Assembly: GCA_026225945.1 (NCBI GenBank)
Contig: JAMJFZ010001258.1
Span: 9,400,001-9,464,000, forward strand
Reading direction: 5' to 3'
DNA length: 64,000 nt
DNA from: Cricetomys ansorgei
Taxonomy: Eukaryota > Chordata > Mammalia > Rodentia > Nesomyidae
Shown in pieces: positions 24,201-36,277 of the stretch. The position numbers and the translations under genes were made by a program. The notes below the pieces were generated by a model. That model had not been told where the DNA came from. It worked only from the letters and a program-made list of their open reading frames with translations, and searched no databases. Each line of letters starts with the position of its first letter. The first letter of the stretch is position 1.

Positions 24201-26154
24201 TTCATTGAGCAGAGAGTTCTGTAAAGCTGCATCTCCCCTCCGTTTTGTTGAGCCTCTGTGTGTGGTACATCGCAAGTCTAACATGCCAGGAGTAGTTTGC
24301 CACTCTGTAATGGTCTGAAATTCTTTTTTGTGTTAAGTCTTAAGATTAGTCAGAGGCAAAATCTGTAAAAATAAAAGCCTTCTCATGTTTTCCCTGGGAA
24401 AGAGCCACTTCATCTGTGTCCCTGTCTTGATCAGTAGAACTTTGTGAAACTCCCTGAATATCTCTTTTCCCACATTTTCATTACACGTTTATTATCTCAC
24501 TTCTGTGTCACACAGACTGGTCATCCACTTCCTATAGCTGTGGTGTTAAATAATTGCCACTGGTTGTTTCCAGCAAGCACACTGTGCATAGGGATTTGTT
24601 CCATGATCTGTATCAGAACAAATAAGACATGTCAAATAAGACAAGCTGTGCAGATGGCGTTATGCCAAGGAGTTCCCAGAAAAGCCAAGCCAAGCACTGC
24701 CAATTTCCTATGATGACACTGTTTCAGAGGATGAGAGATGCTAGCCAGACCTATTTCACATCCTCCCATCTATGGTAAGGCATTGTTTGGCTTTGTTTAC
24801 AGCTGTCATTGTCTGAAGGTCTTTTTGTAAGCTGCCTTCCACCACAGCAAGGAAGAAGAGTAACTCAAATTAACATCGCAAAGCTCATTACAGTCACAAA
24901 GATTCTGCTGTTTTCCATGTCTATTTCAAATTTTAAACTAAAATGTTTGGGTTTTCAAATCTCTCCAATGTTCTCATTATAATTTTCGAACACATGATAT
25001 TTTTTTGTCATCTTTAACTATACTATTCTGAGTGTGTTAATTTTTCATACTAGTAGGGTTTAGTTTTTAGAATCCATAATTACATGGTATTTTAATGTAT
25101 GTTAAGCTAAACTTAGGTACACGTAGCATCATCCTTCATAAATTTATGTATAATGGTACTATCTATGTAGATATGCATATAGGGAAATCTCCAAAAATTT
25201 AATTGACTACAAGGACTTTTTATTTAAAAGGAGTTTAGTTCATTTTCACATTGTTTTAAGTGGAATGTTCTGCAATGTTTACAATGAGAAATGCCAGCAA
25301 AGCTAAATTATATTCTAAAGTAGGCATCAATGGGTTGTTTACCCCACAAATAATTAAACAAAAATTTCAGCCAAAAACCAGGATCTTCAATATACCAAGT
25401 AAATGTGCTGCTATTGCACAAGAGAACTGGTTCAAGACACAGTCTAAAGGGCCTTCTCAGCCTCTCCCTACTGGTTTAGAAGGTCATTAAAAGTCAAATT
25501 TCACAATCTTGGGAAAGGTTTCTATAATCACTCCTACTAATTAGAAGGATGATTAAATTGCTAAAAATCATTAAAATTATAATAAATTACAAAGCTTTAA
25601 TAGTTATCTTAAATCTCATAAAGAAGATGGTAATAATGAATACTTAAAGGTTTGCCTATATTGCTAACGAGTAATTAACATTTGCTAATTATGCCAATTA
25701 TGTCTTAGGCTAATATTTGTTTAACACCTACTCTGTGATAGACAAGGTGAACTTGGTTCACCTACATAATTTGAAGAGAAAAAAATAAAATAAGGGCCTT
25801 TTTTGCTTAAAATAATGAAGATTTTCAATGTGACAGCATAAGTTGAATTCTTATTTGGGGCCTCGCAAGAAGTAAAAGCATGGCCGTATATACTGTTTGT
25901 GTAGGTAAGATACAAATACATAAAATAAGGTGAACTTTGTTACTCTCTTTAAACCTCAAAGTAATGTACAAATTACCGGTCTTGATACTGGTAGAGTTGG
26001 GGTGGAAATGTCAGTCGTTAGTTTTCAAAAAGTCTCCCCAGACTGCTACTCCAAACTTGAAAAACATTTAATTTACCTTTAAAGGTTAAAAGAACAACAG
26101 CACGTGATAAATAACTTGTGTAATATTTGAAAAATAGATTTACAAAAAAAAGTG
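24201..26154. other. Unique AT-rich stretch with TAAT clusters
   Basis: No repeat is recognised. At 25530-25720 homeodomain-type cores recur in a short span ('ctaattagaaggatgattaa', 'gagtaattaacatttgctaa', 'atgccaattatg'). The pattern is suggestive of regulatory DNA but not proof. Confidence 0.45.
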
Positions 26155-26265
26155 ATGTATCTGCATATGGTGGTCCTGGCTTTAATCCCGGCTTTCAGGA
26201 ACATGAGGCATGCCCAAAAAAGTCTATCTTAAGTCTAGAAGACTTAGCATGACCTGCCTCAAGAT
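26155..26265 (+). mobile_element. B1 SINE fragment
   Basis: 'atatggtggtcctggcttta', 'atcccggctttcaggaac' and 'atgaggca' correspond to the B1 5' half. The 3' half is degraded. Confidence 0.55.
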
Positions 26266-26267
26266 TG

Positions 26268-26610
26268 AAAATATGGGTATGGACATAACTCATTGTGTAA
26301 AACACCTGCCACAAGAGTATGAAGATCTGAGTTAGGGCCCTGATACACACATAAAGCTGAATGAGATAGCATGCATCTGTAATCTCTATAATCCCGGTAT
26401 TCATATAATGAGACGGGAGGTAGAGCCTGGGAAAAATCCAGACCAGCTAGTTGTCATATACGCAGTGGTGAACAATATGAGGCCCTGTTTCAATCAAGGT
26501 ACAAGGTGGGGACAAACACTTGATGTTGTCCTCTGACCTCCATGTGTGCCATGACAAGCTCGTCCACATTCACGCAGGCACTTATGCACACACATACACA
26601 CTTACTTGAT
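26268..26610 (+). mobile_element. B4 SINE
   Basis: The ID-like head ('gacataactcattgtgtaaa', 'gaagatctgagttagggccc') is followed by a B1-like body ('gcatgcatctgtaatctcta', 'gaggccctgtttcaatc') and a tail 'gttgtcctctgacctccatg' leading into CA-rich DNA. This is the full B4 order on the + strand, with old divergence. Confidence 0.75.
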
Positions 26611-28204
26611 AAACACATACAGCTTTCAGTATGTGTGTTAAGGAAACAAAGGACTTCAGAGATAGCTATGGTGATTTGATATTCACTATAACATGTGAGT
26701 ACAATCACTCATGCTTTCCTGAAATAAAGAAATAAAAGGAAAAATAGTAAAACGTGGGGTTTGGTTTCATAATAAATGTCTAAGATGCAATGGTACAAGA
26801 CTAATATTGGACATTCTTTTGGAAAGCATAGTGCCATTTTCTTCAGTCATGCCTCTATGATCAAGATTGTATTACCGTTAACCTCTGTTACAAATGAGTT
26901 AGCTGGAGCTCACAGAGAGAATTCTATGTATGAGACCACATTTAGAATGGAAATGCCAACATCCCATTTCAATGCCCTAGCATTGATTCATTTCATCATC
27001 TCCTCCTTGGTCAGAACCTAGAAGACTGACTTCTAGGTTGTTTTGGGTTTTTTTTCTGCAAAAGACTAAAGATGGAGACTTTAAACTACTCACTTGATTG
27101 TGTTTTCTCAGTTCCCCACCTTTTAATATGTGACTTTCTATAAAAGCTGCAGCATTAGTGCAGGAAAGCAAGATCTCAGAACATCTTTTTAATTTTTATA
27201 TTAATATGTGATAACATGTTAGTGGCATGTACTTATTTGTATGGTGCAGTGTGATGTTTCAACCTTAAATATCACACTGCTTAAATTGAGGTAATTAAGG
27301 TATATTTTATCATCATTAACCTCAACTGAAAGGAAATTACTTTACAATCAATTATTAATGCAGTGGTTTTATATTTGACTTTTTAAAATTTTAATCATAT
27401 CAGCATAATATTTTATCATGTATTTTCTTAACACATGTACTAGGGTTGTTAGTAGCTATTACTGGTAAAAAAGTATATCCTTAGTATATTAGTAGTTATT
27501 ATTTATGAAAGGACTTCCAACATTAATCTTTTCCATCTCCTATGTAAGTTGAGCAAAACACTTCATATTAAACCCATCCTGTTTCATTGTGATTTTTCAA
27601 CAAACAATTTAGCATATGCATTTAAGCAGAAGTATTTTAGTTCACAAAACTCATTTTAAAGCCTTTTAGGCCAGTCTTAATCAAAGCTCACAGTTCTATT
27701 GACAACACTGAATTTGCATTATCAAAATTAGTGGCACATATATGCCAGTGATTTTCCTCAGAGAGTCACAGCTACTCTCTATGTTGGAGAAATCTTACCA
27801 TCCAAGGCAAGCTGTTTATGTGACTGGCAAGACTTGTTTTAACTCTCAATATCTATCCTCACTTAACAGGTTCATAAGTTGTTCAAACTGTACTTAAGGA
27901 CAGTAAGCACTCCTTCTCTGACTGTTCCAATTAAATAATGATACAGCTAATCACAGAGATTTTTGGTTATTGTTTATCAATCACTGAAGGATGACAATGA
28001 TTTTAATTGAATAACATAGCATAAGGAAACTAGACACTATCTTCATTCAATAATTCATGTTGATTTTCTGTACCATGCATCAGGGACAGCATGCTGTATG
28101 GAAACATTTAGGATAGCAGCTCAGTCATCTTATGGGTTTCAGGTAAAGCTTATTATTCTACTTCTAGTACTATCTTGTATTCAAAAAAATTCAGAAAGTT
28201 TCAT
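26611..28204. other. Unique AT-rich stretch
   Basis: No repeat is recognised. Homeodomain- and octamer-like words occur at 27600-28020, for example 'tagcatatgcatttaag' and 'ccaattaaataatgatacag'. Confidence 0.45.
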
Positions 28205-28430
28205 GATTTATAAAGCCAGTACATGCTGTGGCTGAAATGGAGACAGAGTTTCTTCAGAGTCTAAAGGAACAACATAGAGTAGATCATGAGGATGGGCGAT
28301 CTGCAGCAACACCACATCTCCTGGACATGACAAATGACTGCAGTCATGACTCACTGCTCTACGGATTGCTGCACAAGACCTGCACAAGATTGGTTCCTCT
28401 GACATATCTTGGTGTGTAAGAGAGGAGTCT
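28205..28430 (+). mobile_element. L1 3' UTR fragment (Lx-like)
   Basis: 'gactgcagtcatgactcac' and 'gcacaagacctgcacaagat' are hallmarks of the rodent L1 3' UTR. The rest is diverged. Frames on both strands here are L1 artefacts. Confidence 0.6.
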
Positions 28431-29289
28431 GTTGACTTGTAGCTACTAGTAAATTACCCTTGATCCAGTAAATAGCCTGATATCCACACCAGGGCCAGAA
28501 ATGATACTTATACTCAGTGAGTCACATCCAGAAAGAAGACAGGAAAGCAGTTGGGGAACTTATGAGGAGGATTGCAATGAGAGTGGAAGGAAGAAAAGGC
28601 ATGTGAATGGGGATGAAAGGAGCTAAAATTCATTATATAGATATGTGAAAATATCCAATATTTATTACAAAAACAAAGTGCAAAAAAAAAGGTTTCTTTA
28701 GCCAAAGTCCCAACTAACACACGTGTCTAGAAACATAACTTCTGAATAAGATAATAAGATTAAGAATGTGGGCCTACAACTGGACTGAGAGGTGGATAAG
28801 CTCTTCACACAGGACTTAGGCAAACTGCTGATGAAGGACAGCAGGAGTGGAGGAAGTTATCAATGGAGTCTGGACAGAATGAAATTGTGATAATGAGGCT
28901 ATAGATAGTTTTCAAGGTTTCCAGCTAGTGTATAATGAAAACTAAAATATGCTCAGTGATTGAGTATTTGGTAAGAAGAATTTAGGGAGCACAAAGACAC
29001 TGCTATCTGGCCTTTTCTAGTGACAAATACATAAGATGTAATAGTACATGTACAATGAATACACATTCACTGTAGAGAGAATTTAACTAAGTATCATATA
29101 TGTATATGTGTAATGCATATGGATCTATAATATAACATATATTATACATGTATAAACTACTGAGATTTCAGTTTTCTAGGTTAAATTTAAAGTGCCCATG
29201 GAGTATAAATGTGCCAGGATTTTTTGAATAAAATAACAGAATTGATTTTCATATATAGATTCTTCCAGAAAGTAAATGTCTCAAAATCA
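28431..29289. other. Sequence between two L1 3' UTR pieces
   Basis: May contain further decayed L1 sequence (around 28780-28900), but nothing is firm. A TA-rich patch lies at 29090-29160. Confidence 0.4.
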
Positions 29290-29710
29290 GGCCTCAGGAT
29301 AAGTGACATTTAAAGCAGAGGGAATCCCACATGGTTCCACAGCTAGAGGAAGACTTAGAGGTGGTCAGTGGTTACTGAGAGAAGGAGAAACAGTTCCCTT
29401 CATGGATGAGCTCACACGTAAGTTGTTCAATTAGAAGTGGTCAATCCTGGACGCCTGTGCATATGAGTAAAAGTAAATTGACTCAGTAGGTTTTGTATGC
29501 ATACATGTATACTTACCTATATGCACAAATGTGAATATAGAGACATATGAGTATGAATGTAACAACAATAAAGAAGAAAACATGAATAAGGCAGGAGAGA
29601 CACAGGGCCTATGGAAGGAGTTGGAAGGGGAAAAATTGTGAGAGTCAGTTTGATGCAGTACTTATGCATGAAGTTGTCAAAAAATCATTAAACACCCCTC
29701 AAATTTTTAC
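29290..29710 (+). mobile_element. L1 3' UTR and tail (Lx-like)
   Basis: The modules 'gtcagtggttactgagagaa', 'tgactcagtaggttttgtat', a TATA/CATA-rich spacer and 'gaatgtaacaacaataaaga' occur in the order of the Lx 3' UTR. Truncated at the 5' side. Confidence 0.7.
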
Positions 29711-31849
29711 ATTAACATTTAACAAAGGTTAAGTTTTCTCTTAACAACTGTATTCACACAAAGAGGGGCTTTGACTTCATGTTTCCCAAATCTACTGCAA
29801 CAACCCCTATTAAAGACAATTTCTTTAAACCCTTTTCTCCAATATAGGCTAAATATACAGCAACAGGAAGCTGCCAAAATCAAATACCTAGACAAGCACT
29901 TTAGCGATTATATGAATCTGCATCAACAGTAGAAAAAGGCACTATCCTGACCACTGACGAAAATAAGTTACCAAACCATTTCATGACATTAAAAGTTGTG
30001 AACACATGCACAGATAAACTCTAGAGAATAAATATCAAAATATTAGCAATGGTTACATGAAATATACAATTCTATTTCAATTCCCATTGAAGTTACTAGA
30101 ATTCCTATTTCTTTCTCCTTTTACAATGAACATTAATTTCATTTGCTATTAAAATTATGCCAATTAATTACCTTCATATCACCATGCCCATACCACAGCA
30201 AAGGATGCAATATTTCATTGGACTGTCTTATACGATGCCTCTGGTGGTTTGGGAAAACAAACAACAGTTGCAGAGCACGGAAGCATGAATGTGAGAATGT
30301 TTGAAAAGCAAAGGAATTCTTGCTGTTTCCCCTGTGCTGACATGTGGCTTCTCAGCAGGATCATTAAAACAGTAAAAAACCAAAAGGCAAAATAGAATTA
30401 TATTTAATTAGTGCCAGTTGTGGTTGGCTATGGTAACCCTCACCTCTGAATATGATTAGTGGACACATTGACTCCCGTTATAACCGCTGGGAAACAGATA
30501 TCTTGTCCTCATGCTTACTTTGTGTTCATTTCTTGTTTGCATTGCTTTCCTCAGCAAACACTATCAGGGGAATAGATTAGATTGCTACCAAGCCTATTGT
30601 ATGATGTATTATTTTAGTTATGCCTGTAAGACACTAATAAAGAGATTCAATATTATTGGCATAACAAAGTGAAAACTTTTAATAAGGAGAAAGTTCAAAG
30701 TAGTCATTATATCTGAGTGTATTGGGAAGAAGCAGAGTCTGTCAGAGGTTGACAAAATTGCATTACAAAGTCATTCAATTTCTACATGGATTTTTTTTTT
30801 GCAAGTAATTAGTATAAATAATTCTGAGTGGCTTTAAAAACCATGGATACTGACAAACATGAAAGAGTAGATGATGGGAAGCAGATGGATCATTTAATTT
30901 ATTTCTCAATTACTGTTGACACATTGGGCACAAAATTCTGCAAGTCTCCGATTTCTTTATGGGTCTGTTTTGCAGCTGTGTTTATTGTCACAATAAATAC
31001 ATTATCTCATTAATGAAGCATTGTATAATTTTTACTTCAAAAACAATTACCCATACACAAAGCCTATTCCCTAAGAGGACCCAAAAATGGAATAATATTC
31101 ATCCAACAAAGGTCAGCAGAGAATTGGGGTACACTGAGTGTAGGTTCTGGAAAAAGGGAGCTGGTCACATCAGAACATTATCTGTTACCACCAAACATGC
31201 TGTGTATGACAGGGATACTATTAAAGTCACAAGAGGAAAGCCATGTGCAATTCCTAGCTAACGTGTATTGTGTCGGAGATGCAGATAGCAATGAAGTTTT
31301 TTTTTATTCCATTTTACATTCTTTGCAACTACAAGTGCCAAAAAGATTTGACGAACTATCAAAGGCCATCCATTATGATGTATTTAAAGTCATAAAAGTA
31401 ACAGGAATTGGATTAAGAGTAGAGTGTTTCTTTATTCAGATGTGAACAATTGAATATTCATATTCTAAAAGCATCTCTGCTGAAGCAGAACATTCGGTGG
31501 GTGGGGATGGGGATGAGATCGCTGCAAAAGTTTAAATCTAAAATTCCCAAATCATGTGAGTGTTGGTAATGTAATTTTTCAAGATAGATTAGGAAATTCA
31601 CCTAGTCTATGTGTTACCAATATTGGCAAGAATTTAATAAAATGAATGGTATTCTATTTGAAAATATGTAGTGACTTTGTTTGAACCTATAATTCACATA
31701 TTAACCACATTTATTATTCACTGCTGCGGTCACTTGAACTATCTTCAGTCAATAGTTATATGCTTGAAAAATCCATGCGAACTCCATCTTAGAAATGTTA
31801 AAGATAAGCTGCATAGTCATATAAAGCTAAATTAAAACCTCCTTCAGAG
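29711..31849. other. Unique DNA, candidate conserved regulatory block
   Basis: Over 2 kb without a recognised repeat. Within 30100-30700 there are 'gccaattaattacc', 'atatttaattagtgcc' and the X-box/RFX-like word 'gttggctatggtaac' (30423-30437). Absence of repeats plus dense AT-rich factor-like words is typical of developmental non-coding elements; this is inference only. Confidence 0.45.
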
Positions 31850-31965
31850 ATTTTCATTTGATGACTTTGGATCTTTGACATATTTTCTCTGAGCCTCAGT
31901 TTTCTCAACAGAACCACTAATATGATAAGTATATATAGGACATTGCACTGTAAGATTTAAGAATA
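31850..31965 (+). mobile_element. MIR SINE fragment
   Basis: 'gatgactttggatctttgac', 'ctctgagcctcagttttctc' and the following A-rich stretch match the MIR core, an ancient mammalian tRNA-derived SINE. Confidence 0.55.
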
Positions 31966-32921
31966 TAATCCACGAAATGATTTTAAAAATTCCTGATGTA
32001 AAGTGAGTTCCAAAATTATTGTTTTAAATTATGAAATATATAGCTTCATAGATATCATATAATTATGTAAATTTATATGATCTTTAACATACAGTAAAAT
32101 ATCAAAACAAATGGTCTTACACAAAGAAACATATATAGGCATTATGTCTACCTTTTTCAGTACTACAAACTTGGGGAATCAAGGTTTCATGAATCAAAAT
32201 GAATGCACCAATTGAGAATACTGGAGAGAGGAAAACAGTGATGTATTACTTCAATGGATTCTAACTCCATATCAAATCCTTTGTATGATCATATTAACCT
32301 GAAATGGAAGCATCTAGACATGAGCTTTAGAAAAGTTTGATGATCTGAGTAGGGTGAAGCCTTTGGTCTTGAAGATGGCAGACTTTGTGGTCATCAAGAA
32401 GTAAAAGTCCATCTAAAAGATATGCTTAGATGTGGACATATTCAAAAGTCTGGTTCCTTTTTTGTTCATGACTTCTAAACTCATAGCGACATCTAAAACA
32501 GAGAGAGACAGAGAGACAGAATGTTGAGGAATACTTGATCCTTGATCTGGCATCATGACTGCTCTGGGAATGGATCACCTTCAAGGGCCTATGTGATAGA
32601 TATTTGATGTGGCAGCATGACTGCTCTAGGGTAGAAAGAAAATGAATCAGGCTAATCCTGTCCCCTTTGTGCTAATGCTAAATGAAAGAGAATTCTGTGT
32701 CCCCTCCCCAGCAAATAACAAATCAGGAATTTCATAACATGTTATTCATGAAATAACAAATAACATATCAGGAATACTCTGTGCCTCTCAGTCTGACCTT
32801 CGCTTAGTGGCAGCAAGGTTGACTAGCCTGGTATTTGGAAACTGAATTATAGGATTCTGTTCATTGATGCAAAATAAGACTTTGTATCTGAAGGGAACTG
32901 AGTACAAACTTTTATGCCAAC
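31966..32921. other. Unique sequence with small local duplications
   Basis: A 'catgactgctct' word is repeated at about 32553 and 32606, and 'aaataacaaat' recurs near 32715 and 32755. No known repeat is identified. Confidence 0.4.
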
Positions 32922-32994
32922 TCAGAAAGCAATGGTAGCACACATCTTTAAACCCAATTCAGAAGGCAATGGTGGCACATGTCTTTAATCCTGA
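32922..32994 (+). repeat. Two-copy 37-bp duplication of a B1-like head
   Basis: Units starting 'tcagaaagcaatggtagcac' and 'tcagaaggcaatggtggcac' lie head to tail. Each resembles the first third of B1 ('catctttaaaccc' and 'tgtctttaatcctga'). Confidence 0.75.
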
Positions 32995-34036
32995 CTTTCA
33001 GGATATAAAAGGAAACAGTCAGTAGAAGCAAGACACAGCTAAGATTGAAGAAACAGACATGTGGAGAAGAGGCTATGGAGAAGGCATCTAGTCAGAGTTT
33101 AGTTCAGTCTCAGAGGCTGAAGCTTTCTAGGTCCAGGCTTGTATCTCAAAGATTGTATCTCACTCTTCCTTGAACCCCCACAAACAAAAATACTTTTACA
33201 ACAGAGATAAAGACAGAGAAGCAGAGACTGACAGAGAGACAGATACAGTCAGACAGAGAGGCAGAGAGACTGAAAGACCTGGTATCTGTTCAGTTGCAGC
33301 GACTGGTAATAAGTGGCTGCAGTGTATCTTGCTCAGAGTATCTGGGGCTGCCTACTGAGCACAGCTGAAAGCTCTGCAGGAGAGACGTGTGTAACAACAG
33401 GTAACTAAAACGAGTTTATGAATTGGAGAGAAAGGTGTGTAGGGGAGATGGGAGATTTTGGAGGGAGTAAAGGGACTGGGAATATGTAGTTATATATAAA
33501 TAATCTATTTTATAAAGGAGAAGTGAAAAGTCAGTAGAGAAGTTATTTGATCTGGAGTCTTAGTAGTAAACATTTTACCGGGCTTCAAGAGGATAGATGT
33601 GTGACGAAGTCCAACAGATTAATTATCAGGTGATTTTCTATGTGACTATTGTGTGCCCACCCCCACAATCTATAGGAATTCTGCAAAATAGAAATAATCA
33701 AATGAAGTGAAAGGTTAAGGAACTGATAAAGAAAGGGGTTAAATTAAAACATGACTTTTATTCTGGATCGGGAACCAAGAAAGTCAAACCAATTCTGAAG
33801 CCTCATGGGAATTCCTAGGAGCTCTGGATAGGAGCTATGAATTCCCACAAGCCACAACACTACAGGTATCCAGTCCCTCAGGCAATTTTTTCTCTCTATT
33901 TAAGTGTCAGAAGCTCCAGCAACCATCTAAATTACACTATAATTTTCAAGGCATTAACAGTTGAGATTACATGAGTACATACACATAAACACTCCATATG
34001 GTGGTGGAATAGAGATTTTGCTATTTCATAGCACTC
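32995..34036. other. Anonymous segment with GACAGA-rich patch
   Basis: 33184-33275 is made of degenerate GACAGA/GAGACAG words. The part after 33420 is G- and A-rich and weakly L1-tail-like. Nothing definite. Confidence 0.4.
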
Positions 34037-34354
34037 ATGATGAAGATGGTCTTAGTATCTGCTGCTTTTGCAAGGGTTCTATCCCAGAGGACTCCATCCT
34101 CTTCACTGAGTAATGAGCAAGGCAGCACTGCTCCCTCCAAGTCTCCTCAGAAGGACTGCCTGGAGAAGTTCAGGGCTTTCCATCCTTGGAAATTCATTAT
34201 TGATGCCACAGCTCAGCTTTCTGTTGAGCAAGTCTGGAAGAACAGTGCCTTGATCTGTGGGGGTGGCGTGCATGCATATAAGGGTGACAGCTTCAGACAT
34301 GCAATCCTGGAGAACAATTGTGAGAAAGCAGGGGAGGCGAACAGTGATTTTTAA
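34037..34354 (+). other. 105-codon open frame, unrecognised
   Basis: An ATG-initiated frame ending in TAA lies in a locally GC-richer patch. The translation contains 'DCLEKFRAFHPWKFIIDATA' and 'VWKNSALICGGGVHAYKG', more balanced in composition than neighbouring AT-driven frames. I do not recognise the product, and no CpG island, clear splice sites or poly(A) tract is seen. A 98-codon frame on the opposite strand overlaps it. It may be a processed-pseudogene remnant, part of an unrecognised retroelement, or chance. Confidence 0.2.
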
Positions 34355-35138
34355 GACAGTGAAGGGATGATGTGTGGGTTCCTTTAATGTGCATGCCAAT
34401 TTCCAGGTCTTAGTAGGCTGAACATAGAGGGTAAGTGGGGAAACATTTTTATTCCAGGCTTACCTAACAATTGCAGTAATTGTCCAAGGCAAGTGGGTAT
34501 CACTTCAATACCAGGAAATTAAATTCAGAACATTATGTAATTGACCATTCAGTGGCAAGTAAATGATGTGTTGGCTCAAAACATTCTTTCACACATGCCT
34601 TCTTGTATCTCTAGTAAATGCTGAGATGGAGTTTCAGTTTGTACATGGGTAAAGAATGTATGTGTTCCTGAAGAGACTATTAGAAATATTTGTATAACAG
34701 TAAGTGAGCAACATGCCTTATATAATTCATCAAATGAACACTGAATGCCTGCAAAGTACAAGATAATACAGTTTCCTAGAAATGCTTCACATGGCCACAG
34801 AAACTAAGTGTCAAAACCAAAGTAGAAAATATCCTGCTCTTTCCTGGAGGTATACACCAGTTATTTTTCCTCCCTGAGAAGATTAATTAAAGTAAACATA
34901 GATACTATAATTTTGGCTTTTACCAGATTTCAAGTAAAAGAGGCCTCATTAGAATGCTTAGTCTAAATCTGATCTTGTGTACAAAGGAACAGACTCCATT
35001 TCCATTTTGTTTTGTTATCAAGTGGTTTTCTTCCAAGCTTGCAAGACATTTTAGTCTATTCTGCCTCAGTCAGCATTTCAGGCATAAAAACAGTAGGAAC
35101 CAATAAGAAATGGCAACCTTTGTATTAAGAAAGCTATG
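34355..35138. other. Unique sequence
   Basis: No repeat or gene is recognised before the purine tract. Confidence 0.45.
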
Positions 35139-35261
35139 AAAGAATAAAAGGAAAGAAAGGAAGAATGAATGAAAGAAAAGCAAAAGGAAAGAAAGAAAGA
35201 AAGAAAGAAAGAAGGAAGGAAGGAAGGAAGGAAGGAAGGAAGGAAGGAAGGAAGGAAGGAA

Positions 35262-35335
<74 letters not shown>

Positions 35336-35344
35336 GAGGAAAGA
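35139..35344 (+). repeat. (GAAA)n(GGAA)n(GAAA)n homopurine tract
   Basis: From 35182 to 35344 the + strand has 163 bases with no pyrimidine. A GGAA block is flanked by GAAA blocks on both sides. Open frames of 60-130 codons on both strands through it are pure low-complexity translations. Confidence 0.97.
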
Positions 35345-35469
35345 TAACAATGGCCATGGGCCTCAGTCTCATGTACAAATATTGGGTAGAGCTTGAGGAA
35401 TTCAGAGGAAGAGGGCAAGGAAGGATTTTGAGGACCAGGGTGTAAGGACAACAGGAGAACAAGCCTCAC
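35345..35469. other. Spacer between the purine tract and L1
   Basis: G/A-rich, perhaps still L1 3' UTR. It contains 'agaggaagagggcaaggaag'. Confidence 0.35.
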
Positions 35470-35895
35470 AGAATCAACTGACCATGCCACTTAGGGACTC
35501 ACAGAGACTCAAGCAGAAGAGACAGAGCCTCAGTGGGCATAAGATAGCTTCTCTACATCTATCTTAGGGTTGTCTGGCTTGGTGTTCTCGTAGAACTCCT
35601 AATAGTTGGAGTGTGGGGAGGTCTCTAACCCTTTTACCTTTTACCTACCCATGGGACACTTTTCCTCCTGTTAGGCTTCCTTGTCCAGCCTTGATATATG
35701 CATTCTTGCCCGGCCTTCTTCTGTCTTGTTATGCCCTGTGCAATGGTAACTTTGGTAGCTACTCTTGTCTCAGGGGAAGAAGGCAAGGTACATCAGCAAG
35801 AGAGAGAGGGGAGATGAGGGTGAAGCTAGAAGGAAGAGGGGTTGGGGTCAGGATGTATTGTAGGAGAGAAGAAAAAATAAATTTAAAAAGCTAAC
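35470..35895 (+). mobile_element. L1 3' UTR end (Lx-like)
   Basis: 'ctcacagagactcaagcag', 'tggcttggtgttctcgtaga', 'tcctaatagttggagtg', 'cttccttgtccagccttgat', 'gtcaggatgtattgtaggag' and an A-rich tail follow the rodent L1 3' UTR. The homopurine tract just upstream probably derives from the G-rich polypurine stretch typical of L1 3' UTRs. Confidence 0.85.
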
Positions 35896-36277
35896 TATTT
35901 TCAGGAATTTGTCAGAAATTAACTTATATTTCATTACCAGGGCTATGCCATTTCATTTCTTAACCCAAGTACAACCAGAAAATTAATATTTTTTATTTGA
36001 TGGAGACATTACTGAAAAGAATAATGCTTATGTTTTTAAAACAGCAGTAGAAAGTATATTGGGAAGGAAACCAGCCATGTCTGCCATACTGATAGGGTTT
36101 TATTCAGATTAGGATCTGCTATGTGGATTCAAACCATGAATCAACAATTATAATTAATTCACACATCTACTTACGCATTTGGAAAGTACATAATAAGAAA
36201 GGCACAACTATTGGGAAAATATTATCCCATCTTTCAAGCAGCTTTACAATGAAGCAACACATGGCAGTGATTTGTGC
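35896..36277. other. Unique sequence
   Basis: Nothing recognised. Confidence 0.45.

Noticed and set aside
35070..35490. Open frames of 60-130 codons on both strands through the purine tract
   Set aside because: They are translations of GAAA/GGAA repeats (Lys/Arg/Glu or Phe/Leu/Ser strings) with no other coding evidence.
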